From the NCBI RefSeq assembly GCF_024206495.1, contig NZ_JAMBPQ010000023.1, forward strand, positions 50,029 to 114,028: a DNA stretch of 64,000 bases, read 5' to 3'. The DNA comes from Paraburkholderia sp. CNPSo 3272 (GTDB lineage Bacteria; Pseudomonadota; Gammaproteobacteria; Burkholderiales; Burkholderiaceae). The notes beneath the pieces were generated by a model. It did no database searches. It saw only the letters and a program-made list of their open reading frames with translations, and had not been told where the DNA came from. Within the stretch, counting starts at the first letter, position 1; each line of letters starts with the position of its first letter. The position numbers and the translations under genes are program-made. Below, in pieces: positions 1 through 8,199 of the stretch.

Positions 1-410
1 TGGTCGTGACCGACGAGACGGATCTGCTGGACGAGATCATGCGCATTACCGGCGGCAAGGGGGCGCGTGTCGTTTTCGATCCGGTCGGTGGCCCAAGCTT
101 CGCGAAGCTGATTTCGGCGCTGTCATTCCAGGGGATCGCGTATCTCTACGGCGCGCTCGATGAACGTGCCACGACGCTGCCGGTGCTGGAGATGATCGCG
201 AAGGTCGTGAGCGTGAAGGCCCACAACATCTGGCTCACGAGCGGCGACGCAGAGCGCCGCAAGGCCGCCGTGGAATACGTGTTAAAGGGACTCGAAAGCG
301 GCGCTCTCAAGCCCGTTATCGATCGTACCTTCACGTTCGAACAGATCGTGGATGCGCACCGCTACCTCGAAACCAATGGGCAGTTCGGCAAGATCGTGGT
401 GACGGTGTAG
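1..410 (+). CDS. Zinc-type alcohol dehydrogenase/quinone oxidoreductase, C-terminal part (cut by window edge)
   Basis: This is the 3' end of a medium-chain dehydrogenase/reductase gene. The reading frame is open to the left edge, so the apparent GTG at position 6 is probably internal. What remains is the second half of the nucleotide-binding fold (the stretch GARVVFDPVGG is typical of the NAD(P)H-binding domain of quinone oxidoreductases) and the family's C-terminal end (FTFEQIVDAHRYLETNGQFGKIVV). Members reduce quinones or enals with NAD(P)H, or oxidise alcohols. The substrate cannot be told from this fragment. The stop codon is followed at once by a remnant of a short-chain dehydrogenase. 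Confidence 0.85.
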   Translation, partial: VVTDETDLLDEIMRITGGKGARVVFDPVGGPSFAKLISALSFQGIAYLYGALDERATTLPVLEMIAKVVSVKAHNIWLTSGDAERRKAAVEYVLKGLESGALKPVIDRTFTFEQIVDAHRYLETNGQFGKIVVTV

Positions 411-412
411 CG

Positions 413-484
413 TGGCTCGCGCGCAAGGAGTCCGGCTCTATGACGGAGTCGAGTCTCACCATCGACGGCGGCATGGCGCTGTGA
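413..484 (+). pseudogene. Short-chain dehydrogenase (SDR) C-terminal remnant
   Basis: Read in the frame that ends at the TGA at 482-484, this stretch gives WLARKESGSMTESSLTIDGG followed by MAL. That closely follows the last residues of classical SDR enzymes, which typically read like YLAS(D)ESG.MTGSSLTIDGGMAL. No SDR core precedes it, because the preceding dehydrogenase gene ends at 410. I read it as the surviving 3' tail of an SDR gene whose body was deleted, leaving the tail against the upstream gene. It is very short, so chance resemblance cannot be fully excluded. Confidence 0.55.
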
Positions 485-506
485 GCCCGGCCGCCTTGCG
501 GCGCGC

Positions 507-1037
507 CTAGAGCTTCATGCGTTGCAGCACACGGTCGTTGAGTACGAAGCGATGAAAGAGCGCCGCGGCCACATGCATGCAAATGAACGCGAACAGTACC
601 CACGCGAGCACGCTGTGGACGTCGCCCATGGCGTGCCCGAACGACGAACCGGCAGGGGAGAGCGCGGGCAGCGGGATGGCGCCGAACAGCGTGACGTCCC
701 ACGCGCGCGACGAGGCGTTGATCCATCCGAGCAAGGGCACTGCGATGAGCAGCGCGTAGAGGCCGACATGCGTGAGGGCCGCCACGGCGCGCATGAACGG
801 CGTCTGGTCGTCGGGCGGCGGGCGATGGGTGGCGCGCCAGAGCAGACGGCACACCATGGCGGCGAGGAGCGCCGTGCCGACGCCCAGATGCCACGCAATT
901 TCACCCACGGGGCGCGTGTCGCGGTGCACATCGGGCATGGTCCAGCCGATCACGAACTGCGCCGCCACTAGTGCGACGACGAGCCAGTGAAGCAGGCGCG
1001 CAACGAGGTCGTAGCGCGAATCGGCGGCGATTTGCAT
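507..1037 (-). CDS. Cytochrome b561 family protein
   Basis: A 176-residue integral membrane protein with four hydrophobic segments, the usual size for bacterial cytochrome b561 (CybB-like). Histidines sit where the family's haem ligands are: H17 in LLHWL, H50 in AWHLG, and two near residues 140 and 154 (DVHSVLAW, CMHVAAALFH). The first segment begins directly after YDLVARLLHW, the family's characteristic start. Such proteins sit in the inner membrane and shuttle electrons, often from quinol; in E. coli CybB acts as a superoxide:quinone oxidoreductase. The physiological partner here is unknown. The gene stands alone between a degraded SDR and the flavin monooxygenase. Confidence 0.9.
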   Translation of the reverse strand: MQIAADSRYDLVARLLHWLVVALVAAQFVIGWTMPDVHRDTRPVGEIAWHLGVGTALLAAMVCRLLWRATHRPPPDDQTPFMRAVAALTHVGLYALLIAVPLLGWINASSRAWDVTLFGAIPLPALSPAGSSFGHAMGDVHSVLAWVLFAFICMHVAAALFHRFVLNDRVLQRMKL

Positions 1038-1130
1038 GGGCGCTCCGTGCTGAGGAATGATCGGTCGAAAGCGGCGATTCTAGCGTGCCGAGATTAACGG
1101 ATCATTAACTGCGCAACTTGCCGGTCCCCT

Positions 1131-2348
1131 TTAAAGCCACGTTCCCCCTTGGCGCTCGTTCGGCTCCTGTGCAAGCGCGTCGAAATCGTGGATCCAGTCC
1201 AGATGATTCAGCACGCCCTCGCGCGAGCCGAGCCGGGCGTTGCGCTCCTGCGCAGCGGGGCCATCGGGCAGATGCAGCACGTCCGCCGCGGTGATCGAAG
1301 CGTACTGCACCTTGCGCGTGCGGCCCCGGCGCAGGCGCTCGTAGGCTTCCTGCGCTTCGCGCCAGTTACCCGGGCCCGCCTTGGTCAACTGGTCGGCCAG
1401 CACCACGGCATCCTCGATCGACTGGTTCGCGCCCTGGCCGTGGTGCGGCACGAGCGCATGCGCGGCGTCGCCGATCAACGTGATGCGGCCCTTGCTCCAG
1501 CGGCCGAGCGGCGGACGGTGGAACAGCCCCCAGCGCTGGCTGATCGGCACGGCGGTGATCATCTGCACGACGGCTGGGTGCCAGTCCTTGAAGAGGCGCA
1601 GTTGCTCGCCTTCCTGGGCAGGCATGACCCACTCGCGCGAGGGCCACGGCGAGGGATGGCGCTCGACCAGCAGGAAGTTCTGGTCGCCCTTGTCGCCAAT
1701 CGGATAGTGCAGCAGATGGCCGCCCGGCCCGACCCAGAACTGAATGGTCTCGGGATCGGGCAACAGGTTCATGCGCTCCGCGGGCACGACGCCGCGAAAG
1801 CCCGAGCAGCCCGAATACAGCGCGTCGTCGTAACCCAGCATCCAGCGTCGCGTGATCGAACGCGCGCCGTCGGCGCCGATCACGAGATCGGCATCGACGC
1901 GTTCGCCGTTGGCGAACGTCAGGCTCACGCGATCGGCGTGCTGCGCGAGATCGACGAGCCGATGGCTGAGCTTGATCCGCTCGAGTCCGACCGCGCCCGA
2001 CAGCACCGCTTGCAGATCGGCGCGATGCACGCCCCAGTACGAACCGCCGAATTGCTCGCGGTAATCCGGTGCCCCGCGATGGTGGCCGATCACCGCGCCG
2101 CTGCGTCCGTCGCGATAGACGAGTCCCGGCACTTCCGCGCAGACTTTTTCGAAGGCCGGGCGCAGGCCCATGCGCTCGTAGAAGCGCGTGGCATTGGCCG
2201 AGAGCGCGACGGCCGCACCCACTTCGCGCAGCTCGTCGGTCTGCTCGAAGAGTTGAGCGTCGATGCCGTGCTCGCGCAGCGCGAGAGCCAGTGTGAGGCC
2301 GCCGATGCCAGCGCCGACGATCGCAATCTTCAGATCAGGTGATTTCAT
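1131..2348 (-). CDS. FAD-dependent aromatic monooxygenase (salicylate/3-hydroxybenzoate hydroxylase type)
   Basis: A 405-residue flavoprotein hydroxylase. The FAD-binding GxGxxG fold is at the N-terminus (KIAIVGAGIGGLTLALALREHG). The internal DG motif is present (LVIGADGARS), as is the C-terminal FAD-ribityl motif with GD (RITLIGDAAHALVPHHGQGA). Enzymes of this class hydroxylate phenolic acids such as salicylate or 3-hydroxybenzoate using NAD(P)H and O2 in the cytoplasm. I chose the ATG at 2348 over the upstream in-frame start at 2447 because GGAGACAGAGTC precedes it and the Rossmann strand follows within six residues. It is divergent from the LysR regulator at 2487, the usual arrangement for an inducible aromatic monooxygenase. 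The exact substrate is not determinable. Confidence 0.85.
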   Translation of the reverse strand: MKSPDLKIAIVGAGIGGLTLALALREHGIDAQLFEQTDELREVGAAVALSANATRFYERMGLRPAFEKVCAEVPGLVYRDGRSGAVIGHHRGAPDYREQFGGSYWGVHRADLQAVLSGAVGLERIKLSHRLVDLAQHADRVSLTFANGERVDADLVIGADGARSITRRWMLGYDDALYSGCSGFRGVVPAERMNLLPDPETIQFWVGPGGHLLHYPIGDKGDQNFLLVERHPSPWPSREWVMPAQEGEQLRLFKDWHPAVVQMITAVPISQRWGLFHRPPLGRWSKGRITLIGDAAHALVPHHGQGANQSIEDAVVLADQLTKAGPGNWREAQEAYERLRRGRTRKVQYASITAADVLHLPDGPAAQERNARLGSREGVLNHLDWIHDFDALAQEPNERQGGTWL

Positions 2349-2465
2349 GACTCTGTCTCCGATATTCAGTTTGTGGGGGCGGCTGGCGCTGGTTCGTGAC
2401 CGCGCATACCGTGTCCGTATTCTCGGCAGCCTCTCTTCATTCCACAATAAAATGGGACGAATCTA

Positions 2466-2484
2466 ATTCATCACTGGATTGAAT
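2466..2484. promoter_or_regulatory. Putative LysR-type operator in divergent promoter region
   Basis: The 138-bp gap between the divergent monooxygenase and LysR genes contains an imperfect dyad, ATTCA-N9-TGAAT, ending just before the regulator's start codon. Its half-sites resemble those described for NahR-class regulators (ATTCA...TGAT), which would fit autoregulation plus control of the monooxygenase. It was found by eye only; no footprint or motif scan supports it. Confidence 0.35.
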
Positions 2485-2486
2485 GA

Positions 2487-3431
2487 ATGGAACTGGGCGA
2501 CATCGATCTCAACCTGCTGCTGCTTTTTCATCGGCTCATGCGGGAGCGGCGCGTGGCGAGCGTGGCCGAGCAGATGAACATGAGTCAGCCCGGCGTGAGC
2601 AACGCACTCGCGAAGTTGCGCCGCCTGCTCGGCGATCCGCTCTTCGTGCGCGGGCCGGGTGGCGTGGTGCCCACGCCGTTCGCACTGCGTCTCGCGGAGC
2701 CGGTTGCGCAGGCACTTGCCACGCTGCACGGCGCCCTCAATCCTTTGACCGGTTTCGATCCGCTGCGCGCCACGCGCACCATGACGATCGGCATGACCGA
2801 CATCGGCGAGGTCGTGTTTCTGCCTGCGCTGCTCGAGCGCCTCGCGCGCGAAGCGCCGGGCGTCGCGCTCAACACCGTGCGCAATACGGGCGTCAATCTC
2901 AGCGAAGAGATGGCCGACGGCCGGGTCGATCTCGCCATCGGACTGCTGCCGCAACTCAAAGGCGGGTTCTATCAGCGGCGCCTCTTCGATCAGCGCTATG
3001 TCTGCCTCTTCAGGCGGGGTCATCCGTTGGAAAACGCTCCGCTCACGCTCCCGGGGTGGCGCGAGGCCGAACATCTGGTAGTGGTGTCGGCGGGCACGGG
3101 GCACGGCCAGGTCGACGAGTGGCTGAAACGGCGCGGCGTGAAGCGTCAGGTGCGGCTCTCGGTGCCGCACTTCATGAGCGTGGGCTACATCCTCGAACGC
3201 ACCGATCTGATTGCCACGGTGCCGGAGCGGCTGGCGCTGCAACTGGCGAAGCCGTTTTCGCTGAGCCTGAGCGCGCTGCCCATGAAGCTGCCCGCCGCGC
3301 CCATTCATTTGCTCTGGCACGCGCGCGTGCAGCACGACGAGGGCAACCGCTGGCTGCGCGAACTCGTGATCGAACTGTTCGCAGATGGGGGCGGGCAAGC
3401 CCGCAAGGGTAGCGGCGCGGCCCGCGCCTAA
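2487..3431 (+). CDS. LysR-family transcriptional regulator (NahR/NodD-like)
   Basis: A 314-residue LysR regulator. The winged helix-turn-helix covers about residues 1-65; it begins with DLNLLLLFHRLMRERRVASV and contains SQPGVSNALAKLRRLLGDPL. The periplasmic-binding-like effector domain follows (TMTIGMTDIGEVVFLPALLE). The start DIDLNLL and the RMTIGMTDIGE-type transition are typical of the NahR/NodD/LinR branch, whose members bind aromatic inducers such as salicylate. It is transcribed divergently from the flavin monooxygenase and is the obvious candidate to control it. The inducer is inferred only from branch and neighbour. Confidence 0.88.
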   Translation: MELGDIDLNLLLLFHRLMRERRVASVAEQMNMSQPGVSNALAKLRRLLGDPLFVRGPGGVVPTPFALRLAEPVAQALATLHGALNPLTGFDPLRATRTMTIGMTDIGEVVFLPALLERLAREAPGVALNTVRNTGVNLSEEMADGRVDLAIGLLPQLKGGFYQRRLFDQRYVCLFRRGHPLENAPLTLPGWREAEHLVVVSAGTGHGQVDEWLKRRGVKRQVRLSVPHFMSVGYILERTDLIATVPERLALQLAKPFSLSLSALPMKLPAAPIHLLWHARVQHDEGNRWLRELVIELFADGGGQARKGSGAARA

Positions 3432-3446
3432 GCCTTGAACGATCCG

Positions 3447-4286
3447 CTAGCGGAACTTGCCCGCGCGCTGCGTGGCCGCGGGCAACTGCCGCGTTTCGCG
3501 CACCGAACGCGGATGCCACAGGCGCGCGCCGCCCTCGATGCCGCGATCGTTCGGCACGGTCGCCACGTTCGGCGGCAGATTCAACGTGAGGCGAGCCGCG
3601 TTGCCGCCGCCTATCCACAGCTTGTCGTAATGCACGAGCGAGTCGAGGATGCCGATGATCTTCTCGACGCGCGCGTTCCAGCGTTTGTTGCCGGCCTTGC
3701 TGCGCGCGGCGTCGCCGATGTACTCGTCGTAAGCGCGCTTCCTGCTGACCGGATGATGCGCGAGTTCGAGGTGCGGCATCAGTTCGCCGTCGCGGAACAT
3801 GGCCGTGCCCACGCCCGTGCCGAGCGTCATCACGAATTCGAGGCCTTGTCCTTCGATCGCAGCGAGGCCCTGCATTTCCGCGTCGTTGATCATGCGCACC
3901 GACCCGATGCCGAGGCGCTCGCCGAGCATCTGGGCGAGCGGCACGTCGTTCCAGTCATCGGGGCCGAGATGCGGCGCCGTGATCACATGATTGTTGCGCA
4001 CGAAACCAGGAAAGCCGATCGAAACGTGGGTAGCCGGATACTGCTCGAGCAGCGGGCCGACGAGCGTCGCGAGCGTTTCGACCAGCAACGCGGGCGGGCA
4101 CGGATGCGGCGTCGCCACGCGCACGCGCTGCGTGCGCATCGCGCCGCTCACGTCGACGATCGCGGCCTTCAGGCCCGTTCCGCCTACGTCGATGGCGAGA
4201 ATATCTTCGATGTCCTGCGAGGTGTGTGCTGCACTTACCGCGCTTTTCACAGCGCTTTTCTTGACCGCCTTTTCGATTTTGGTCAT
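3447..4286 (-). CDS. ppgK: ROK-fold glucokinase, polyphosphate-glucokinase type
   Basis: A 279-residue sugar kinase. The ASKHA phosphate-1 motif ILAIDVGGTGLKAAIVD is at about residues 30-46. It is followed by GFPGFVRNNHV, the catalytic-region aspartate in INDAEMQGLAA, and the phosphate-2 motif TLGTGVGTA. The C-terminal part (DAARSKAGNKRWNARVEKII, then LWIGGGNA) and the lack of the ROK zinc motif match polyphosphate/ATP glucokinases rather than repressor-type ROK proteins. The expected reaction is glucose to glucose-6-phosphate in the cytoplasm. AAGGAGGACGT before the ATG at 4286 fixes the start and discards a longer N-terminal reading. It lies 22 bp downstream of zwf and is probably cotranscribed, so the product would be passed directly to glucose-6-phosphate dehydrogenase. 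Confidence 0.82.
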   Translation of the reverse strand: MTKIEKAVKKSAVKSAVSAAHTSQDIEDILAIDVGGTGLKAAIVDVSGAMRTQRVRVATPHPCPPALLVETLATLVGPLLEQYPATHVSIGFPGFVRNNHVITAPHLGPDDWNDVPLAQMLGERLGIGSVRMINDAEMQGLAAIEGQGLEFVMTLGTGVGTAMFRDGELMPHLELAHHPVSRKRAYDEYIGDAARSKAGNKRWNARVEKIIGILDSLVHYDKLWIGGGNAARLTLNLPPNVATVPNDRGIEGGARLWHPRSVRETRQLPAATQRAGKFR

Positions 4287-4308
4287 ACGTCCTCCTTGGC
4301 TGTCTGGT

Positions 4309-5940
4309 TCACGTCTTCTTCGCTGGCGCCGGCGCGAGGGCGCGCCACGCCCGCCCGTCGCGCGCGAGCAGCGCGTCCGCCTGCGCCGGGCCTTCGCTGC
4401 CCGCGGCGTACTCGTACACGGGAGGCGCGGCGTCGAGTTCCGGGTGCAATACGCCATCCACCGTCGACCACGCCGCTTCAATGCCGTCGGCGCGTTGAAA
4501 GAGCGTCTGGTCGCCGAGCATGCAATCGTAAAGCAGGGTTTCGTAGCCGACATTGGCGCGCTCCGCGAAGAAGTCGTCGTAGTCGAACGACGAATGCACC
4601 GGGCCGATCTGCACGACCGGCCCCGGCGTCTTCACGTTGAAGTCGAAGCTCGTGCCATGCGAGGGGTCGATGCGCAGCGTCAGCACGTTGGGCGTGAGCG
4701 TATCGACCGGCGTATCGCGAAAGAGCAGAAACGGCACGCTCTTCAACTGCACCGAAATCTCCGTGCGCCGCGCGGCGAGGCGCTTGCCGGTACGCAGATA
4801 GAACGGCACGCCCGCCCAGCGCCAGTTGTCGATCTGCACCCGCGCGGCGGCGTAGGTTTCGGTGCGGCTGTCCTGCGCCACATCCGGTTCTTCGCGGTAG
4901 CCCACGCCTGCCGGGCCTTTGGCGTATTGCCCGAACACCACGTCGTCGGGCGTGAGCGGCTTGAGCGCATCGAAGATGTCGGCCTTCTTGTTGCGCACAG
5001 CTTCAGCGTCGAACGAGTTGGGCGGCTCCATGGCGACCATGCCCAGCAGCTGAAACAGGTGATTGGGCACCATGTCGCGAAACGCGCCTGTCTGCTCGTA
5101 GAACTTGCCGCGGCCTTCCACGCCGATCACTTCCGAGGCGGTGATCTGCACGCTGTCGATGTACTCGCGCCGCCAGACGGGCTCGAACATGGCGTTGGCG
5201 AAGCGCAGCGCGAGTATGCTCTGCACCGTGTCCTTGCCGAGGAAGTGGTCGATGCGATAGACCTGCGATTCGTTCGCGAAGCGCAGCACATGCTCGTTCA
5301 AGTCGCGCGCCGAAGCGAGATCGGCGCCGAAGGGCTTTTCGATGACGACGCGGCGGAACACGCCGTTGCTGTCGTTGTCCTCCTCGAGCAGCCCGGCCTT
5401 GCCGAGACGTTCGATAATCGGCTTGAAGAAGCGCGCGCCCACGGCGAGGTAGAACACGACGCTGCCGCGCGACTTGCCGTTCAGCTGCTGCGCGAGGCGC
5501 TCGAACGCGCTGTCGTCCTCGAATTCGCCCGCCATGTAGGTGAGGCGCTGCGCGACCCAGTCCCACGCCTTGTCGTCGAGCTTGCCGGCGTGGAAGGTGC
5601 TCGCCTTGTCGGCGGCGAATTTTTCCAGCGAGGCGTGCAGGTCGTCGGACCACGCCTTCGTCTCGCGCTCGCCATGATTCACGCCGATGATCTTCATGCC
5701 GTCGTCGAGCAGGCGGTCGACGGCGAGGTTGTAGAGCGCCGGCATCAAAAGGCGCTTGGTCAGATCGCCCCCCGCGCCGAAGATCACGAGCGTGCAGGGC
5801 GGCGCGGGATGCTTGCCCGCGGGCGAGGCGGGCGCGGCCGGTGCGCTGTGCGGATGTGCAGGCACTTTCGCGCTGGGGGCCGCGCGGGAAGCCGCGTTGG
5901 AAGAGTCAGGCTGGGTTGCGGGGTTCGGTTTCGTCGACAT
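4309..5940 (-). CDS. zwf: Glucose-6-phosphate 1-dehydrogenase
   Basis: A 543-residue enzyme oxidising glucose-6-phosphate to 6-phosphogluconolactone with NAD(P)+, feeding the Entner-Doudoroff and pentose-phosphate routes. The dinucleotide motif GAGGDLTKR is at 55-63, the EKPFG motif at 201-205 and the substrate-binding active-site motif RIDHFLGK at 229-236. Length after the N-terminal extension fits the family. The first roughly 48 residues are rich in Pro, Ala and Ser and look disordered; an internal start cannot be excluded, but no closer methionine with a good ribosome-binding site is visible. It leads an apparent two-gene operon with the glucokinase. Confidence 0.95.
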   Translation of the reverse strand: MSTKPNPATQPDSSNAASRAAPSAKVPAHPHSAPAAPASPAGKHPAPPCTLVIFGAGGDLTKRLLMPALYNLAVDRLLDDGMKIIGVNHGERETKAWSDDLHASLEKFAADKASTFHAGKLDDKAWDWVAQRLTYMAGEFEDDSAFERLAQQLNGKSRGSVVFYLAVGARFFKPIIERLGKAGLLEEDNDSNGVFRRVVIEKPFGADLASARDLNEHVLRFANESQVYRIDHFLGKDTVQSILALRFANAMFEPVWRREYIDSVQITASEVIGVEGRGKFYEQTGAFRDMVPNHLFQLLGMVAMEPPNSFDAEAVRNKKADIFDALKPLTPDDVVFGQYAKGPAGVGYREEPDVAQDSRTETYAAARVQIDNWRWAGVPFYLRTGKRLAARRTEISVQLKSVPFLLFRDTPVDTLTPNVLTLRIDPSHGTSFDFNVKTPGPVVQIGPVHSSFDYDDFFAERANVGYETLLYDCMLGDQTLFQRADGIEAAWSTVDGVLHPELDAAPPVYEYAAGSEGPAQADALLARDGRAWRALAPAPAKKT

Positions 5941-5989
5941 AATTTCGCTTTAGTGGGCAGAAATGAATAGAGCGAGCAAATCCGGTACC

Positions 5990-6018
5990 TTGACTGACCG
6001 AGTTTGCGCGCATTCGGT
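5990..6018. promoter_or_regulatory. Putative promoter/operator elements between divergent zwf and dehydratase genes
   Basis: In the 222-bp divergent gap, a TTGACT hexamer (5990-5995, plus strand) is overlapped on its right by an inverted repeat ACCGA-N12-TCGGT (5997-6018). That geometry would allow a repressor to block the rightward promoter. No convincing -10 could be paired with the hexamer, and no HexR-type palindrome was seen. The call is weak and made by eye. Confidence 0.25.
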
Positions 6019-6162
6019 TCAATCTGCCATTGAAAGCGTCGTGAAATATCTCGGGCGCGCACGCTGGGCCGCGCGCCACCTCGCTGATGGCGCAATTCGC
6101 AGTACCCTTACCGGCGACGGCACTTCGACCAGGCTTCATGAACCGACCCGAGGATGGTGGTT

Positions 6163-7917
6163 ATGTCCGAAAAGCACTCCCCAGACGACAAAGATTCCCA
6201 TGATCCGCAGGGCATGCGTGGCGGATTGACGAACTACGGCGACACGGACTTCTCGCTGTTCCTGCGCAAGGCCTTCATCAAGGGTGCCGGATATACCGAC
6301 GACGCGCTCGCGCGTCCCGTCATCGGCATCACGAATACGGGCAGTGCGTACAACCCGTGCCATGGCAACGTGCCCCAGCTTCTCGAGGCGCTCAAGCGCG
6401 GCATTCTGCTGGCGGGCGGCTTGCCGATGGAATTCCCGACCATTTCCATCCACGAGAGCTTTTCGCAGCCGACCAGCATGTTCATGCGCAACCTCATGTC
6501 CATGGATACGGAGGAGATGATTCGCGCGCAGCCCATGGATGCGGTCGTCCTCATCGGCGGCTGTGACAAGACGGTGCCCGCGCAGTTGATGGGCGCGGCG
6601 TCGGCAGGCATTCCGGCCATCCAGCTCATTACCGGGTCGATGGTGACGGGCGCGCATCGCGGGGAACGCGTCGGCGCGTGTACGGATTGCCGCCGCTACT
6701 GGGGCAAGTTTCGCGCGGGCGAAGTCACGGCGGAAGAGATCGCCGAGGTGAACGACCGCCTCGTGCCGAGCGTCGGCACCTGTGCCGTCATGGGCACGGC
6801 CAGCACCATGGCCTGCGTGGCGGAAGCCATGGGCATGACGATGCCGGGCGGGGCCTCGCCGCCGGCGGTGAGCTCGGACCGCATGCGCGTGGCCGAGCAG
6901 ACCGGCGCTCAAGCCGTGCAGATGGCGAGGCGGCGGCTCACCATCGACCAGGTGCTCAGCGCCGAGTCGTTCGAGAACGGCTTGCGGGTGCTGCTGGCCA
7001 TCGGCGGGTCGACCAACGGCATCGTGCATCTCGCCGCGATTGCCGGGCGCATGGGCTTCGACATCGATCTGGACGCCGTGGACCGCATGGGCCGCGAAAC
7101 ACCGGTACTGCTCAACCTGAAGCCGTCCGGCGAGCACTACATGGAAGATTTTCATCGGGCGGGCGGCATGGCCGCGCTGCTGCATGAACTGAAGCCCTTG
7201 CTGCATCTCGACGCCATGACCGTGACCGGCCGCACCCTGGGCGAGGAGATGGAGCGCGCCGGGCCGCGCTTCGCGCAGGACGTAGTGAAGCCGCTCAGCG
7301 CGCCCATTTACCCGCAAGGCGGCCTCGCCGTGCTGCGCGGCAATCTTGCGCCGGGCGGCGCGGTCATCAAGCAATCGGCCGCCTCGGCGGCGCTCATGGA
7401 ACACGAGGGCCGCGCCGTTGTGTTCGAGGACGCGACCGATATGGCGAACCGCATCGACTCCGACGGCCTCGACGTGCATGCCGACGACGTGATCGTCCTC
7501 AAGCGCATCGGTCCCAAAGGCGCGCCGGGCATGCCGGAGGCCGGCTATATCCCGATCCCGAAGAAACTGGCGCGGGCCGGCGTGAAAGACATGGTGCGGA
7601 TATCGGACGGACGCATGAGCGGCACGGCATTCGGGACCATCGTGCTGCACGTCACGCCGGAAGCCGCCATCGGCGGCCCGCTCGCGCAGGTCCGCAACGG
7701 CGACCGCATCCGCTTGAGCGTGGCCAACCGCGAAATCACCCTGCTCGTCGACGACGAAGAACTGCGGCGCCGTGCGCAGGCGAATCCAGTGACAGCGCCC
7801 ACGGCAAGCCGCGGTTATCAGAAGCTCTTTCTCGACACCGTGACCCAGGCAGACAAGGGCGCCGATTTCGATTTCCTCCGGGCGGCCGAATCGCGAGGTG
7901 CAGTTCCCAGGAACTAG
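6163..7917 (+). CDS. IlvD/Edd-family sugar-acid dehydratase (arabonate/xylonate type)
   Basis: A 584-residue iron-sulfur dehydratase. The three cluster-region cysteines of the family are visible in NPCHGN, GGCDKTVPAQ and GTCAVMGTASTM. The TDCRRYWG..RAGEVTAEEI segment, and the C-terminal ISDGRMSGTAFG motif, are typical of the branch that dehydrates aldonic acids such as L-arabonate or D-xylonate, rather than the branched-chain-amino-acid enzyme. The product would be a 2-keto-3-deoxy sugar acid in the cytoplasm. Two in-frame starts are possible; I prefer the ATG at 6163 because GAGG lies nine bases before it. It is divergent from zwf, and the next genes downstream are an ACT-like protein and a ROK kinase. 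The exact substrate is an inference. Confidence 0.85.
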   Translation: MSEKHSPDDKDSHDPQGMRGGLTNYGDTDFSLFLRKAFIKGAGYTDDALARPVIGITNTGSAYNPCHGNVPQLLEALKRGILLAGGLPMEFPTISIHESFSQPTSMFMRNLMSMDTEEMIRAQPMDAVVLIGGCDKTVPAQLMGAASAGIPAIQLITGSMVTGAHRGERVGACTDCRRYWGKFRAGEVTAEEIAEVNDRLVPSVGTCAVMGTASTMACVAEAMGMTMPGGASPPAVSSDRMRVAEQTGAQAVQMARRRLTIDQVLSAESFENGLRVLLAIGGSTNGIVHLAAIAGRMGFDIDLDAVDRMGRETPVLLNLKPSGEHYMEDFHRAGGMAALLHELKPLLHLDAMTVTGRTLGEEMERAGPRFAQDVVKPLSAPIYPQGGLAVLRGNLAPGGAVIKQSAASAALMEHEGRAVVFEDATDMANRIDSDGLDVHADDVIVLKRIGPKGAPGMPEAGYIPIPKKLARAGVKDMVRISDGRMSGTAFGTIVLHVTPEAAIGGPLAQVRNGDRIRLSVANREITLLVDDEELRRRAQANPVTAPTASRGYQKLFLDTVTQADKGADFDFLRAAESRGAVPRN

Positions 7918-7923
7918 CGTGCG

Positions 7924-7959
7924 GGCCGGGAAGGCCGGGAAGGCCAGGAAGGCCGGGCT
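7924..7959. repeat. Four tandem copies of a 9-bp unit (GGCCGGGAA)
   Basis: Immediately after the dehydratase stop codon there are four head-to-tail copies of GGCCGGGAA. The third carries one substitution (GGCCAGGAA) and the fourth ends in GGCCGGGCT. The array is non-coding and sits between the stop codon and the next promoter. Short arrays like this tend to vary in copy number by slippage. Confidence 0.85.
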
Positions 7960-7983
7960 TAAAGTTGCGCATGGCCGCACTGC

Positions 7984-8035
7984 TTGCCCGGCGGCCTGAT
8001 TTCGGTATAATGAAAGTTCGTTCGGAATATCGAAC
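7984..8035 (+). promoter_or_regulatory. Sigma-70-like promoter overlapped by a GTTCG-N6-CGAAC operator
   Basis: A perfect -10 box TATAAT lies at 8006-8011, with TTGCCC at 7984-7989 giving a 16-bp spacer. About nine bases past the -10, where transcription should start, is a perfect dyad GTTCG-GAATAT-CGAAC (8020-8035), preceded by another GTTCG at 8016-8020. Dyads with GTTCG/CGAAC arms are typical of IclR-family operators, and the position over the start site implies repression. It would drive the ACT-like gene and the ROK kinase with a leader of roughly 180 bases. No IclR gene lies in the window, so the regulator is unidentified. Confidence 0.65.
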
Positions 8036-8199
8036 AAGAAAAAGCAAGCAGCAGCAAAGCATCCAGAGTCGGACTGACCGACGCCAACCTGCCCTCCCGG
8101 GCAAGGTGGAAGCCCTCGAGGCGATGCGGCCGATTAACGGCAACGAAACGGGAACAGCCTGGCTGGCACCGGTTCGATCAACCTTCATCCGGAGCCATC

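Noticed and set aside
1149..2342. Long plus-strand frame opposite the flavin monooxygenase
   Set aside because: Arg/Ala/His-rich composition with no motif. The minus-strand frame has complete FAD motifs and a ribosome-binding site.
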